In this document: one piece after another, positions 35,462 to 45,697 of the stretch
How the letters are laid out: every line of letters begins with the position of its first letter
Numbering within the stretch: position 1 is the stretch's first letter
From: Segatella hominis
GTDB lineage: Bacteria; Bacteroidota; Bacteroidia; Bacteroidales; Bacteroidaceae
Reading direction: 5' to 3'
DNA length: 64,000 nt
Assembly: GCF_019249725.2 (NCBI RefSeq)
Contig: NZ_CP137559.1
Location: forward strand, 2,377,501 to 2,441,500
Translations under genes and position numbers: made by a program
The notes under the pieces: generated by a model
Database searches by the model: none
What the model was told of the DNA's origin: nothing
What the model saw: only the letters and a program-made list of their open reading frames with translations

Positions 35462-38400
35462 TTAGAAACCAATGTTAATACCAAATGTAAATGACTTTGT
35501 CTTTGGATACCACCAGCAGTAGCTCAATGGCTTCTCTGGGTCTACATCATCTGGCAGACTGCTGAAGGTGGCAATATTGTAAGCGCTGAAGTAAACGCGG
35601 CACTTAGTCATCCACAACTTAGAAATCAACTTAGATGGCAAAGAGTAACCTACCTCAATATTACGGATAGACCAGAAGTTACCATTACGTACCCAGATGT
35701 TGTTCTGGTAAGAACCTGTAGCACGGTCGGAATCAACTGCATCAAATCCATTATATACAGGACGTGGATAAGTAGCATTCACGTTGCGAGGATCAGAAGG
35801 ATCATCAGTATAGTAACCCCAAGTCTTTGTTACCTCATGGGTACCCATGTTACTCCAACCACTGTAGCTGATAGCTGGTGAAAGGAATACTGAGCGACGG
35901 AGATAAGCATTCACAATCATGCGGGCATCGAAGCCCTTGTACTCGAAACCGAAGTTGAAGGTTGGAATCATCTCAGGAATGATGGTGTATGAATCTGGTA
36001 CCATATCCTTTGAGTCGATCACGCGGTCACCATTGATATCCTTGAACACCGCTGTACCCAACTGCTGTGCTCCATTAGAGAAGCTGTTGTATGGATACTT
36101 TTCCGGATGAGCCTTAGCATCCTCTGCTGATGTAGCAATCAGGTTAGGATCTGAAGCCCACTGGTCGAACTTATAGATGTTCCATCCACCCACACGGTTG
36201 GTACCAGTCTGAGCCTGCTCATAGAGTTCGGCTACCGAAGTATTGTCATAGATTCTATGACCTGCCTTGCGCTGCCACTCTACATCTGGTGCAGTTTCAT
36301 CGATATCGGTAATCTTGTTGGTATTGAAGGTAAGCTGACCCTCGATAAAGTACTTAAAGTCCTTGCCGATATTGCCACGATGACCGAGAACGAGTTCGTA
36401 ACCGTGGCTTTCAACCTTACCGTATGAATCCTGTGCTACAGGCACACCAAGTATGGTTTCTGGCACGGTTGAACGGGATACCAGGATGTTAGAACGCCAC
36501 TCCTTGAAGATATCGAAGCTACCATAGAGTTTGCTGTTCCAGAGGTTCCAGTCAATACCGAGGTTTACCATCTTGGAGATTTCCCACTTACTGTTGGCAT
36601 TACCGGTCTTGCTCTCAGCATAGCCATTCACAAAAGTTCCATTATAACCGAAACCATAACCGGTAGCTGTACCATAGATACTCTGATATGGGTAACGGCC
36701 TGCACCAGTAGATGACTGACCAGCCTCACCATAAGAAGCACGGAGCTTGAGAAGATTGACAAAGCCAAGTTTCTTCATCCAGGATTCCTCAGAGAGTACC
36801 CATCCAGCAGATGCACCCCAGAAAGTTCCCCAACGGTCGTCTGGTGAGAAGTTATCACATCCCATACGAGAGAGGTTGACTGAGGCGATATACTTGTTAG
36901 CATAGTCGTATGTTCCCTGGAAGTTGTATGCCAGATATCGGTTTGAAGATGCACTCTGCTGGGTTGAGTAATCTGAACCTGCTTCCTCATTACGGTAGTA
37001 ACGGGCAAAGGCACGGGCATCTACATTGTGCTTACCGAAACTGTTCTTGTAACTTACACCACCAAACAAATTCAGGTTGTAGTAGTAACCACGCTGATTA
37101 GCTGATGGGTTGCTCAAAGCTGCCTTGGTTGTATATTTGGTATACTTGAACTGGCTGACATCGGTAACCGCCAGGTTATCGTAGTCGTAGTTCCATGAAT
37201 CCATCTGAGCAGTCTGTGTTGACTCGAAAGTCTCGTATGCATCGAAGCTGACAGTACCGAACAAGCCTAAGCCCTTCAATACAGGACTCAAATCGTACTT
37301 GGCATTCAAGGTAGAATACAAGTTACGGCGGCGGTTCTTCTCCAAACCGGAACCACCCAGGTAACGTACTGGGTTGTTGGCTGTAGATGAAGAATAGATA
37401 CTTCCGTCAGGGTTATGGGTAGGAGCCATAGGGTTTGCCTCGATTACACCGAAGGTAACGAGGTTGAACACGCCCTCAGTAGGCTGAGAGATGTTATCTA
37501 TACGTCCACCCAAGTCGAGAGATACATTCAGATACTTGGATACATCGATATCGATGTTGGAACGGAGATTCCAGCGGTTCAGTACGTGCTGAGTGCTGTA
37601 ACCATCATTCATTTCTGTACCCTCGGTATTCCACATACCCTCCTGGCGCAGATAAGAGAAGCTTACATAGTAGCGGGCACGCTGGTTACCGCCACTAATC
37701 TGCAGGTTGGTGCGATACTGCGGTGCAGCTTCACGATACAACTGGTCTGCCCAAGATGTATTGAAGTACTGATACTTGCGGATATCATCGTCAGCAAACT
37801 TTCCACCGTTGCATACATACTTGTAGTTGTCGAGCTGATCCTGGGTGTACATCGGATCCATACCGCTCAGATAGCGTACCTGGTTACGGGTCATCGCCAT
37901 GTTGTAAGAGTTCTGAACCTCCATCTTGTTGGCGAGGGTCTGGAAACCGACTTCCTGAGTGAAATCAATCTTAGTCTTACCGGCATTACCGCGCTTGGTA
38001 GTAACCATAATCACACCATTGGCACCACGCATACCATAGATAGAAGAAGCGGCAGCATCCTTCAGTACGGTGATGCTCTCGATAGGATAAGCATCGAGGA
38101 AGGAGAGGTCACGCTCTACGTTGTCCACGATAATCAGTGGAGAACGGGCACTCTGGTTGGTGGTACGGATACCACGGATAAAGAGGAAACTCTCCGACCA
38201 TCCTGGCTCAGAAGACCACTCGTAGGTCTGCACACCATTCAGTGTTGAGGTGAAGGCATTCTGAAGAATGGTAACAGGATGCTTCTGCAATTCCTCGCCT
38301 GAAACAACCGAACGGGAATCAGTCAAGATTTTCTTTTTCTGCTCGCCGAAAGGAACAGGAGCGAGATGCTCATACTCGTCAGTATCATCTTCCATCTTAA

Positions 38401-38713
38401 TGACGTATGTGCCGTCAAAAGTGGTCACCTTCTCCTGCGCATTCTTGTAACCTACGCTACTTACACAGATTTCATCGCTAGGAGTTACCTTCTTTAATGT
38501 AAAGTAGCCATCCTTATCGGTCAGGGCAATGCGGCTTTCCTCTGCCACGTTGACAACAGCTCCAGGGATTGGATCACCCTGGCTGTTGACGATTCGGCCT
38601 TTGAGCACCTGCTCCTGTGCCAAGACAGAACTTGAAGCACAGAGAAGTGCACTCAGCATCAAGACTTTGCTTGATGAAGATACCTTATTATATATATTCT
38701 GAATATTATTCAT
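35462..38713 (-). CDS. SusC/RagA TonB-dependent receptor (pair 2)
   Basis: A 1083-aa outer-membrane importer. A signal sequence ends VLAQ. The CarboxypepD_reg-like domain (about 35-110) begins LKGRIVNSQGDPIPGAVV. The plug domain has the SusC signature DAYPIESITVLKDAAASS and GMRGANGVIMVTTKRG. A 22-strand barrel ends FTFGINIGF. The usual TonB-box-like stretch before the plug is altered (DDTDEYEHLAPVPFGEQK), unlike the first pair's NEVVVVGYG. The second SusC/SusD pair in the operon implies two oligosaccharide size or branch classes, as known for the B. thetaiotaomicron arabinan locus with its tandem pairs. Confidence 0.94.
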   Translation of the reverse strand: MNNIQNIYNKVSSSSKVLMLSALLCASSSVLAQEQVLKGRIVNSQGDPIPGAVVNVAEESRIALTDKDGYFTLKKVTPSDEICVSSVGYKNAQEKVTTFDGTYVIKMEDDTDEYEHLAPVPFGEQKKKILTDSRSVVSGEELQKHPVTILQNAFTSTLNGVQTYEWSSEPGWSESFLFIRGIRTTNQSARSPLIIVDNVERDLSFLDAYPIESITVLKDAAASSIYGMRGANGVIMVTTKRGNAGKTKIDFTQEVGFQTLANKMEVQNSYNMAMTRNQVRYLSGMDPMYTQDQLDNYKYVCNGGKFADDDIRKYQYFNTSWADQLYREAAPQYRTNLQISGGNQRARYYVSFSYLRQEGMWNTEGTEMNDGYSTQHVLNRWNLRSNIDIDVSKYLNVSLDLGGRIDNISQPTEGVFNLVTFGVIEANPMAPTHNPDGSIYSSSTANNPVRYLGGSGLEKNRRRNLYSTLNAKYDLSPVLKGLGLFGTVSFDAYETFESTQTAQMDSWNYDYDNLAVTDVSQFKYTKYTTKAALSNPSANQRGYYYNLNLFGGVSYKNSFGKHNVDARAFARYYRNEEAGSDYSTQQSASSNRYLAYNFQGTYDYANKYIASVNLSRMGCDNFSPDDRWGTFWGASAGWVLSEESWMKKLGFVNLLKLRASYGEAGQSSTGAGRYPYQSIYGTATGYGFGYNGTFVNGYAESKTGNANSKWEISKMVNLGIDWNLWNSKLYGSFDIFKEWRSNILVSRSTVPETILGVPVAQDSYGKVESHGYELVLGHRGNIGKDFKYFIEGQLTFNTNKITDIDETAPDVEWQRKAGHRIYDNTSVAELYEQAQTGTNRVGGWNIYKFDQWASDPNLIATSAEDAKAHPEKYPYNSFSNGAQQLGTAVFKDINGDRVIDSKDMVPDSYTIIPEMIPTFNFGFEYKGFDARMIVNAYLRRSVFLSPAISYSGWSNMGTHEVTKTWGYYTDDPSDPRNVNATYPRPVYNGFDAVDSDRATGSYQNNIWVRNGNFWSIRNIEVGYSLPSKLISKLWMTKCRVYFSAYNIATFSSLPDDVDPEKPLSYCWWYPKTKSFTFGINIGF

Positions 38714-38734
38714 ACGATTCTATCATTAAAAGAG

Positions 38735-40531
38735 TTATTCTTTCCAACCATCGTTTTGGAAGTCCTGACCAATCTTCCAAACCTCAGCCTCTGGGATTGG
38801 ATAGAGGTAGAACTTGTCCTGCCACTTGCGCTGCTGGGCTACCTTACGGGTAATAGTGCCATCTGCTGCCACATCTACACCATAGATATCACGGCCGAGT
38901 GCATCACCTGCTACGTTCCAGCGACGTACATCCCACCAGCGGTGCTCCTCGAAAGCAAGTTCGATGGTACGCTCCTTGTGGATGAAATTGCGCATAGCTG
39001 TCTGGGAATTCAGGTCTGTACGGTCGGCTACATTACCCATGATACCGCCACGATGACGAATCTGGTCGAGCAGGTTGCAAACCTGTGTCTTGTTGCCTGC
39101 ATAGTCAGCCTCGTTCAATGCCTCAGCATAGTTCAGAAGCAGTTCGCTATAGGTAAAGATCTTCCAGAGGCGCTTGGCTGTACCGCTGTGGTTACTGCTC
39201 AGGATGGTCTCAGGAATATACTTGCGTACATAGTAACCTGTTGGAGTAGCATTCTGGTTGCCGATAGGATTATCGCGATGACCATAAACCACATCAATGA
39301 CATTGGTCTTGGTGCTGGTAGCCTGACCCCACTCACAACCATTGTAAAGAATGGTAGCTGCGAGGCGTGGATCACGGTTCTTCCACATCTTCTGCTCTGT
39401 ATAACCGCTCCCTTCGTTGATGGTAGGCTTGCCGTTTACATAAACCGGAGCACCTGTTGCATCATACTGCTTGAAAGGAGCTGAACCATCTTCCATATCA
39501 TACATATCCACGAGGTTCTGGCTTGGGCAAAGACCACCCTGTCCACCTTCACCTACAGGAGTATCGGTAGAAATACCGCTCCAGCCGATGGCTACATCGT
39601 TGCGGAAGAAGATAACCTCAGGGTTCTTGTCAGTATAAGTGTTGAGCAACCAGGCATTGTTGTAGGCAGCTACACCACCGTTGGTACGATCTTCCAACTT
39701 ATAGTTCTCACCATAGTCAGCGATGAAGCTCGCAGCTGCGTCAGCAGCCTGCTGCCAGGTAACACCGCTCTGTGCTGAGTAGCGTGGACTTGCCATGTAG
39801 AGCATCATGCGAACATAGAGGGCACGTGCTGTAGGCTGGTTCACCTCGCCTGCATAGGTAGCATCGTTGGTCTCTGCGTAAGTCTTCAGACTGCTCTCGC
39901 ATTCCTTTACCTCCTTGAAGAGATAATCCATAAAGGTCTTGAGGTCAGGGCGCTCTGTATAACCTGTCATCAGGTCACCGTTAGGGTCGAGCTCGGTTGT
40001 AACCAATGGCACCGGACCGTAACGGAGGAACAGTTCCCAGTAGAAATAGGCACGGAGGAAACGGGCCTCTGCAATATAGTTTGCCTTACGTGAATTGTAA
40101 AGTTCTACGTCAAGATCTGCAGGGCGAAGCTTGTTCTCTGTATCCTGCTGCAATGTGTTGATGGTGATATTGCACTTGCGGATACCACGATAGCGACTCT
40201 CCCAAGGAGAAGTCAGCTCTGCTGCACCGCCACCACCATAATAGTTACCGATATTGAATGTGGTACGTGTACCTGATGTACCGATACTTGACTCAGCCAG
40301 ATCGGTAGCAGCATCCATCCATGAGTTGTTCACACGGTTGGCACCGTGAAGCAGGAAGTTGTAAGTATCGTTGTGGTTCTGTTCCAACAGAGTGAAGTTA
40401 CCCAACACCTCAGCTTTTGTCAACTCATTGCTTGGCTGCTTGTCGAGGAAATTGCCGAAGGCGTCTTCGCAAGAGGTGAGCGTCATTGCTCCCATAACGA
40501 GCGCCAAAGCAAATATACTATATTTCTTCAT
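38735..40531 (-). CDS. SusD/RagB family glycan-binding lipoprotein (pair 1)
   Basis: A 598-aa lipoprotein. The lipobox is VMGAMTLTSC at the N-terminus. SusD landmarks are YIAEARFLRAYFYWELFLRYG near residue 140 and FTYSELLLNYAEALNEADY near 460, followed by ERTIELAFEEHRWWDVRRW. It partners the SusC at 40559. The genes are 27 bp apart and co-transcribed. It would sit on the outer leaflet as a hinged lid of the importer and bind arabinan fragments. Confidence 0.94.
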   Translation of the reverse strand: MKKYSIFALALVMGAMTLTSCEDAFGNFLDKQPSNELTKAEVLGNFTLLEQNHNDTYNFLLHGANRVNNSWMDAATDLAESSIGTSGTRTTFNIGNYYGGGGAAELTSPWESRYRGIRKCNITINTLQQDTENKLRPADLDVELYNSRKANYIAEARFLRAYFYWELFLRYGPVPLVTTELDPNGDLMTGYTERPDLKTFMDYLFKEVKECESSLKTYAETNDATYAGEVNQPTARALYVRMMLYMASPRYSAQSGVTWQQAADAAASFIADYGENYKLEDRTNGGVAAYNNAWLLNTYTDKNPEVIFFRNDVAIGWSGISTDTPVGEGGQGGLCPSQNLVDMYDMEDGSAPFKQYDATGAPVYVNGKPTINEGSGYTEQKMWKNRDPRLAATILYNGCEWGQATSTKTNVIDVVYGHRDNPIGNQNATPTGYYVRKYIPETILSSNHSGTAKRLWKIFTYSELLLNYAEALNEADYAGNKTQVCNLLDQIRHRGGIMGNVADRTDLNSQTAMRNFIHKERTIELAFEEHRWWDVRRWNVAGDALGRDIYGVDVAADGTITRKVAQQRKWQDKFYLYPIPEAEVWKIGQDFQNDGWKE

Positions 40532-40558
40532 TTTCGATTCTTTTTGAATGTTCTTGAA

Positions 40559-43500
40559 TTAGAATACGACATTGAAACCTACGTTGACGGTCTTCAAGAG
40601 TGGATAACGGTTTGAACCGTTACTCTCTGGGTCAACCAAGTCGTCGAGATGATCCCATGTAAAGAGGTTGTTGGCATTGATGTAGAAGCGGACATTGCTC
40701 ATACCGACATGCTTAATCAACTCCTTAGGGAATGTATAGCTCAACTCGATGTTCTTCAGACGGACGAATGAACCGTTCTTCAGGAAGAATGAGTTCTGGC
40801 GCTGGTTGTGGTCACCGTTGCTTCCGTAATGGAGCAATGGATATTCTGCTGTTGCCAGGTTCTCTGCCTCGCTCTTTGCAGGGTTCCAGCGGTTCAGGTG
40901 GATATCCTTTACCTTACCGTTGTTCTGGAAGGCGAACATCGCATCACTGTCGTAGTAACGGGATACATGATCTACACCCTGGAACATTACTTCGAAACCG
41001 ATGCCCTTATAGTTGGCGCCGAGTGTCAGAGCGTATGTGTTCTCTGGAATATCGCTGTAGCCGATGAATGTCTCATCACGGTCATCGATGAAGCCATCGT
41101 TATTCATATCCTTGTACTTCAGGTCACCAACCTTTACGTTTCCGTAGGTTGATACAGGGAAGTTAGGATTATCCAAGTCTGCCTGTGTTACGAAGCCCTC
41201 GCATACCAGACCGAAGTACTGGTTGATTGGGTGACCTTCGCGCTTGCGGTAAGCGGTCTTGTAAGCAGGCTCATCCATATTCTTGATCTTGTTGGCTGCA
41301 TGAGAGAAGGTTGCACCGATATTATAGGTGAAATCCTTGCCGATGTGATTGAAGTGATGGAGTTCCAACTCGTAACCCTTGTTCTGGGTCTTACCGAGGT
41401 TTCCGGCTGCCATTGTTACACCTACCCACTGTGGACGGCTCAAGTACTCGGTCAGAATATTGTTACGGTTCTCAACGAAGTAGTCGAAGTTACCGGTCAG
41501 CATACCGTTGAACAAACCAAACTCCAAACCGACGTTGAACTTCTTGGCACGCTCCCAGGTTACACCATAGTTAGGATACTGGCTCTCGAAGATACCGGTC
41601 TGACCCTTGTTACCGAAGTAGTAATCGTTAGTAATCTGGTTCCACTTCTCCTCATAGAGGAAGCGCTGAGCTACACCACCTACGGTATAAACGTCGTTAC
41701 CAACCTCACCATAAGATGCACGGATCTTCAGGTTGTTCAACCAGTTTTCTGTTGGCTTCATAAACTCTTCCTGAGTTACACGCCAACCGAGTGAGAAGGC
41801 TGGGAAGAAACCGAAGCGCTTGCCCTTCAGGAAGTTCTCTGAACCGTTGTAACCAACGTTAACCTCAGCGAGATACTTGTCATCATAGCCGTAAGTTACA
41901 CGACCTACGAGACCCTGATAGCGCTTAGCCAGGTCTGAGTTGTAACGGTAGTCGTTCTGGTTGTAAAGTACCATACCGGTAACATCGTGCTTACCAAACT
42001 TGCGGGCGTAGTTAATCTGACCCTCCATATAGAGTTTGTAAGTTGTAGAAGAACCCTTAGAGTAAGCCAGGTCGCCATCTACATTATATTTGGTATAAGC
42101 ATCTGCACTTGTAAAGTTGTTGCGGTCGTTCAATTCATAGGTTGCAAAAGCTGCACCGAATGTCTTCTTATAATAAGAGTCATAGTCGAATGAAACCATA
42201 CCGCGGGCAGAAAGACCAGGAGTCAACCAGTCCATCTTGTAGTCTGCAATGAAGTTGGTCTCATTGATGGTATTGGTTCCACGATAGTATCCACCCTTTG
42301 AAAGAGCAGCTACCACATTGTCCTGATATACGGCAGTACCACCATAGAGAGTCTTGGTTGTCTCACCATTCTGTACCTCATAAGATACTGGGAAGATCCA
42401 ACCTGGAGTATGGTTGATACGTGCGAAGATATCATAGTTGGTAGGACTCTCGTTAGTATTAGAACCATGACGGTTCTCGAAACGTGTACCGAAGTTTACG
42501 CTGAATGTCAAATCCTTAGAGAGGAAGAAGTCCATGTTGGCACGGAAAGCGTAACGGTTGTAACCAGGGCTTGAAGAGTTGCCGTATGCATCCAGGCTGA
42601 GGTTCTTGATCAGAGAGCCCTGGTTGTAGATTTCACCAGATACATAGTAGCGCATACGCTTCGTACCACCACGTACACTTACATTATAGCGCTGAGATGG
42701 AGCCCAGTTGTTGAGCACCTCATCATACCAATCTACATTAGGATAGAGAAGCGCATCAGCACCTGTCAATTCGCCGGCGCAGCTCTTGCGGTACATCTCG
42801 ATATCAGAAGCTGAATACTGTGATGGGAGTCCATCGTTCTTCAAAGCCTCCTCCAGGAGAGTAACAGAGTCGTAAGAATTCAGATAGTGAGGCTTACGGG
42901 TTGGAGTACCCCACATGAAGTTGCTGGTCAAGCTAACCTCTGGCTTCATATCCTTACCACGCTTGGTAGTAACGAGGATGACACCATTTGCACCACGCAC
43001 ACCGTAAACGGCTGTAGCAGAAGCATCCTTCAATACAGAGATACTCTCGATATCATCAGGAGCAACCTGAGAGAAAGCACGCTCTACACCATCTACCATT
43101 ACCAATGGAGCACCGTCGCCAGCGAAGGTTGCACGACCACGGATGTTGATGGTAGCATCATCGGCACCAGGAGCACCAGATACCTGTGTTGTAACAACAC
43201 CTGGAATCTTACCGGCAATAGCCTGTGTTACGTTGGCTGTAGGAGTATTCAAGAGGTCGTCTGAACTAACCTGAGAGATAGCACCTACGACACTCTCCTT
43301 CTTCTGATGACCGTAACCAACGACTACGACCTCATTGATTTTCTGACTTTCGTCCTTGAGAACTACCTTGATATTACGCTGATTGCCAACACGGATGTTC
43401 TGAGCAACCATACCGATATAGGAAATCTTCAAAGTAGCGTTCTCGTTCTTCACCTGAATCTTGAAGTTACCGTCGAAATCAGTGACAACGCCATTGGTTG

Positions 43501-43648
43501 TCAATGCTTCCATAACAGTAGCACCGATGATAGGCTCACCCGATTCATCTGACACATTACCAGATACGGTAACCTGTGCTGATGCTCCTAAAGTAAGGAG
43601 CACCAGTGTCAGGGTCAAGAAAAACTTATGCAATATGTTATTGTTCAT
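40559..43648 (-). CDS. SusC/RagA TonB-dependent receptor (pair 1)
   Basis: A 1029-aa outer-membrane importer. Signal peptide to GASAQ. The CarboxypepD_reg-like domain is VSGNVSDESGEPIIGATV, with the TonB-box-like NEVVVVGYGHQKK. The plug has the SusC motif DDIESISVLKDASATAVYG and RGANGVILVTTKRGKD. The barrel ends NVGFNVVF. It is directly downstream of the glycan-binding protein gene (41-bp gap). It takes up arabinan oligosaccharides using TonB energy. Confidence 0.95.
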   Translation of the reverse strand: MNNNILHKFFLTLTLVLLTLGASAQVTVSGNVSDESGEPIIGATVMEALTTNGVVTDFDGNFKIQVKNENATLKISYIGMVAQNIRVGNQRNIKVVLKDESQKINEVVVVGYGHQKKESVVGAISQVSSDDLLNTPTANVTQAIAGKIPGVVTTQVSGAPGADDATINIRGRATFAGDGAPLVMVDGVERAFSQVAPDDIESISVLKDASATAVYGVRGANGVILVTTKRGKDMKPEVSLTSNFMWGTPTRKPHYLNSYDSVTLLEEALKNDGLPSQYSASDIEMYRKSCAGELTGADALLYPNVDWYDEVLNNWAPSQRYNVSVRGGTKRMRYYVSGEIYNQGSLIKNLSLDAYGNSSSPGYNRYAFRANMDFFLSKDLTFSVNFGTRFENRHGSNTNESPTNYDIFARINHTPGWIFPVSYEVQNGETTKTLYGGTAVYQDNVVAALSKGGYYRGTNTINETNFIADYKMDWLTPGLSARGMVSFDYDSYYKKTFGAAFATYELNDRNNFTSADAYTKYNVDGDLAYSKGSSTTYKLYMEGQINYARKFGKHDVTGMVLYNQNDYRYNSDLAKRYQGLVGRVTYGYDDKYLAEVNVGYNGSENFLKGKRFGFFPAFSLGWRVTQEEFMKPTENWLNNLKIRASYGEVGNDVYTVGGVAQRFLYEEKWNQITNDYYFGNKGQTGIFESQYPNYGVTWERAKKFNVGLEFGLFNGMLTGNFDYFVENRNNILTEYLSRPQWVGVTMAAGNLGKTQNKGYELELHHFNHIGKDFTYNIGATFSHAANKIKNMDEPAYKTAYRKREGHPINQYFGLVCEGFVTQADLDNPNFPVSTYGNVKVGDLKYKDMNNDGFIDDRDETFIGYSDIPENTYALTLGANYKGIGFEVMFQGVDHVSRYYDSDAMFAFQNNGKVKDIHLNRWNPAKSEAENLATAEYPLLHYGSNGDHNQRQNSFFLKNGSFVRLKNIELSYTFPKELIKHVGMSNVRFYINANNLFTWDHLDDLVDPESNGSNRYPLLKTVNVGFNVVF

Positions 43649-43689
43649 TGTTTATTCTATTAATGTTATTGTTGAAGTTCAGCCTCCGT

Positions 43690-45624
43690 TTAATACAAAG
43701 GCTTTCCAATATAGCAAGCTGCAGGATCCATCACAAGATAAGAACCATCAACGATCAGGAAGGCACGGAGCATCTCATTGGCATCACTACAAGGAGCAGT
43801 AAATCTCTCGATGTAAACCTTGCCGTTAGTACAGGTCTCTACAGCTACCACCTTGATGTCTGTACCAGAACGGGAAATGGTCATATTCACCTTGGCGCCC
43901 TCCATATTCTGGCGGAACTCAGCCCACTCATCATCATTGGCTGGATAACCTTCATTATCCCACTTTCCTGAGGCATAAGAACCACCCCAGCCAAATGCAT
44001 CGCTACGGATAACAAAATACTCTGAATAATTACCACCAGCACGCTCATCATCGGTGCTGACACAGAGGTTCCAGTTGTTCCAGTTACCACCACCTGATGT
44101 ATGGTTGGTGAAACCGAGGTGCAATGAAGCACCGGAAGGAATCTGGAAATAATCAGAGAATTGTGTCCACCAAGCGGCTGAGCAATCAGAAGTTCCGATT
44201 TCGCTGGTTGTAACTTCTACAGCAGTCTGTGCCTGACACTCGTTGGTATCCATGACAAGATAAGAACCATCAACAATCAGGAAGGCACGGAGAACCTCAT
44301 TGGCATCATTGCAAGGAGCAGTGAATCTTTCGGTGTAAACCTTGCCATTTGTACAGGTTGCCACTGCAACTACCTTGATATCTGTACCAGAACGGGAAAT
44401 GGTCATATCTACCTTGGCACCCTCCATATCCTGACGGAACACAGCCCATTCATCATCATTGGCAGGATAACCTTCATTATCCCACTTTCCAGAGGCATAG
44501 GAACTACCCCAACCATATGCATCGCTACGGATAACGAAGTACTCTAAGTATTTGCCACCATTACGTACATCATCTGTACTCAAACAGAGGTTCCAGTTGT
44601 TCCAGTTGCCAGCACCTGATGTATGGTTGGTAAACTTCAAGTGGATAGAACCATTTGCAGGAATACGATAGTAGTCAGAGAAGCTAGTCCACCAAGCAGC
44701 AGAGCAATCAGAAGTACCGATTTCGGTAGTAGGAGTACCATCCTCCTTCACAAACTCTACATTCTTGAAAGCTTCATCACCACCACCATTACCACCAATG
44801 GTCTTGTTCCAATCCTTCTCTTCCATCATGTTACGGATCAGGGTAACATTGTCGATAGATACGGTGTTGGTCTCTTCGGCTGTCAACTTGCTGTCTCCAC
44901 CTATATATATATAAGGTAAAGAGTTGATGGAATCAACCAAAGTCTTGTACTTGAAAGAGGTAGCACTTGATGATGTCTGATAACCGGAAAGGCTCTTCTT
45001 ACCATCAACGTAGAGCTGGTAACCTTCAGTAGAAAGCTGAAAGGCTACGAAATGCCACTCATTAGGAGAGAGAATACCTGTCTTCACAGAAGAAGGGTCA
45101 TTCTCATTCAGGTTCAAACTCTGCAACTGGGTAGGCTTGTTGTAAACCACCTGACCGTTGGCAGTGAAATAGAAGTGAGCACTGATATCATTACCAGCTG
45201 CATCCTTCTCATCTGAACCAAATGAGATAAGAGGGCGTGTCAAGTCAACATCTGCGACTGTTCCGTCCTCAGCTACATCTGCATCAATCTTTACAGCGAA
45301 AGTGATGGCAGCACCATTTTGCAACTTCACCCCATTGAAAGGATTGGCAATCTTGGCACCACCCTTACCATTGATGTGCAATACATTACTTGCGAGGGAC
45401 TCATCGTTGGTCACCTCACATGACTCGTCATGACTGATCATGTCAGAATACTCAGGTTTCTCTTCTGAATACTCAAAGTCATAAGTCGCCACTGTTGTCT
45501 TAGATGGGTAAATCTGTCCGCCAGCAGGATCGTCCTGCCGGCCCCAGTCATCACCACAAGCAGTGAAACTTAATGCCACCATGATAGCCCAAGCAAACGA
45601 AAGCAAAGTTTTTCTTATCTTCAT
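43690..45624 (-). CDS. Surface glycan-binding lipoprotein with LamG-like and two repeated domains
   Basis: A 644-aa lipoprotein. The lipobox LSFTAC gives a lipidated Cys at about residue 22. A concanavalin/LamG-like domain (about 45-270) includes SPNEWHFVAFQLSTEGYQLYV. Two tandem domains of 174 residues (about 300-470 and 475-644) begin EIGTSDCSAAWWT and share WNNWNLC, EYFVIRSD and GWG-SYASGKWDNEG. The same domain ends the 919-aa GH43 enzyme. The genomic place (first gene before SusC/SusD) is that of the surface glycan-binding protein in the B. thetaiotaomicron arabinan locus. Its role is to hold arabinan at the cell surface. It is the first gene after the regulated promoter. Confidence 0.88.
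   Translation of the reverse strand: MKIRKTLLSFAWAIMVALSFTACGDDWGRQDDPAGGQIYPSKTTVATYDFEYSEEKPEYSDMISHDESCEVTNDESLASNVLHINGKGGAKIANPFNGVKLQNGAAITFAVKIDADVAEDGTVADVDLTRPLISFGSDEKDAAGNDISAHFYFTANGQVVYNKPTQLQSLNLNENDPSSVKTGILSPNEWHFVAFQLSTEGYQLYVDGKKSLSGYQTSSSATSFKYKTLVDSINSLPYIYIGGDSKLTAEETNTVSIDNVTLIRNMMEEKDWNKTIGGNGGGDEAFKNVEFVKEDGTPTTEIGTSDCSAAWWTSFSDYYRIPANGSIHLKFTNHTSGAGNWNNWNLCLSTDDVRNGGKYLEYFVIRSDAYGWGSSYASGKWDNEGYPANDDEWAVFRQDMEGAKVDMTISRSGTDIKVVAVATCTNGKVYTERFTAPCNDANEVLRAFLIVDGSYLVMDTNECQAQTAVEVTTSEIGTSDCSAAWWTQFSDYFQIPSGASLHLGFTNHTSGGGNWNNWNLCVSTDDERAGGNYSEYFVIRSDAFGWGGSYASGKWDNEGYPANDDEWAEFRQNMEGAKVNMTISRSGTDIKVVAVETCTNGKVYIERFTAPCSDANEMLRAFLIVDGSYLVMDPAACYIGKPLY
43720..44726 (-). 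repeat. 522-bp tandem duplication inside the glycan-binding protein gene
   Basis: The stretch 43720-44204 matches 44242-44726 at a constant offset of 522 bp (174 codons), checked at two anchors. The copies are highly similar at the DNA level, so the duplication is recent or homogenised. Confidence 0.85.
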
Positions 45625-45697
45625 AACTTAATGCTTTTAGGTTATTTTGTTACTATAATAATAGGTTATTTAAAAATTTTAAATCCATTTACAGTGG

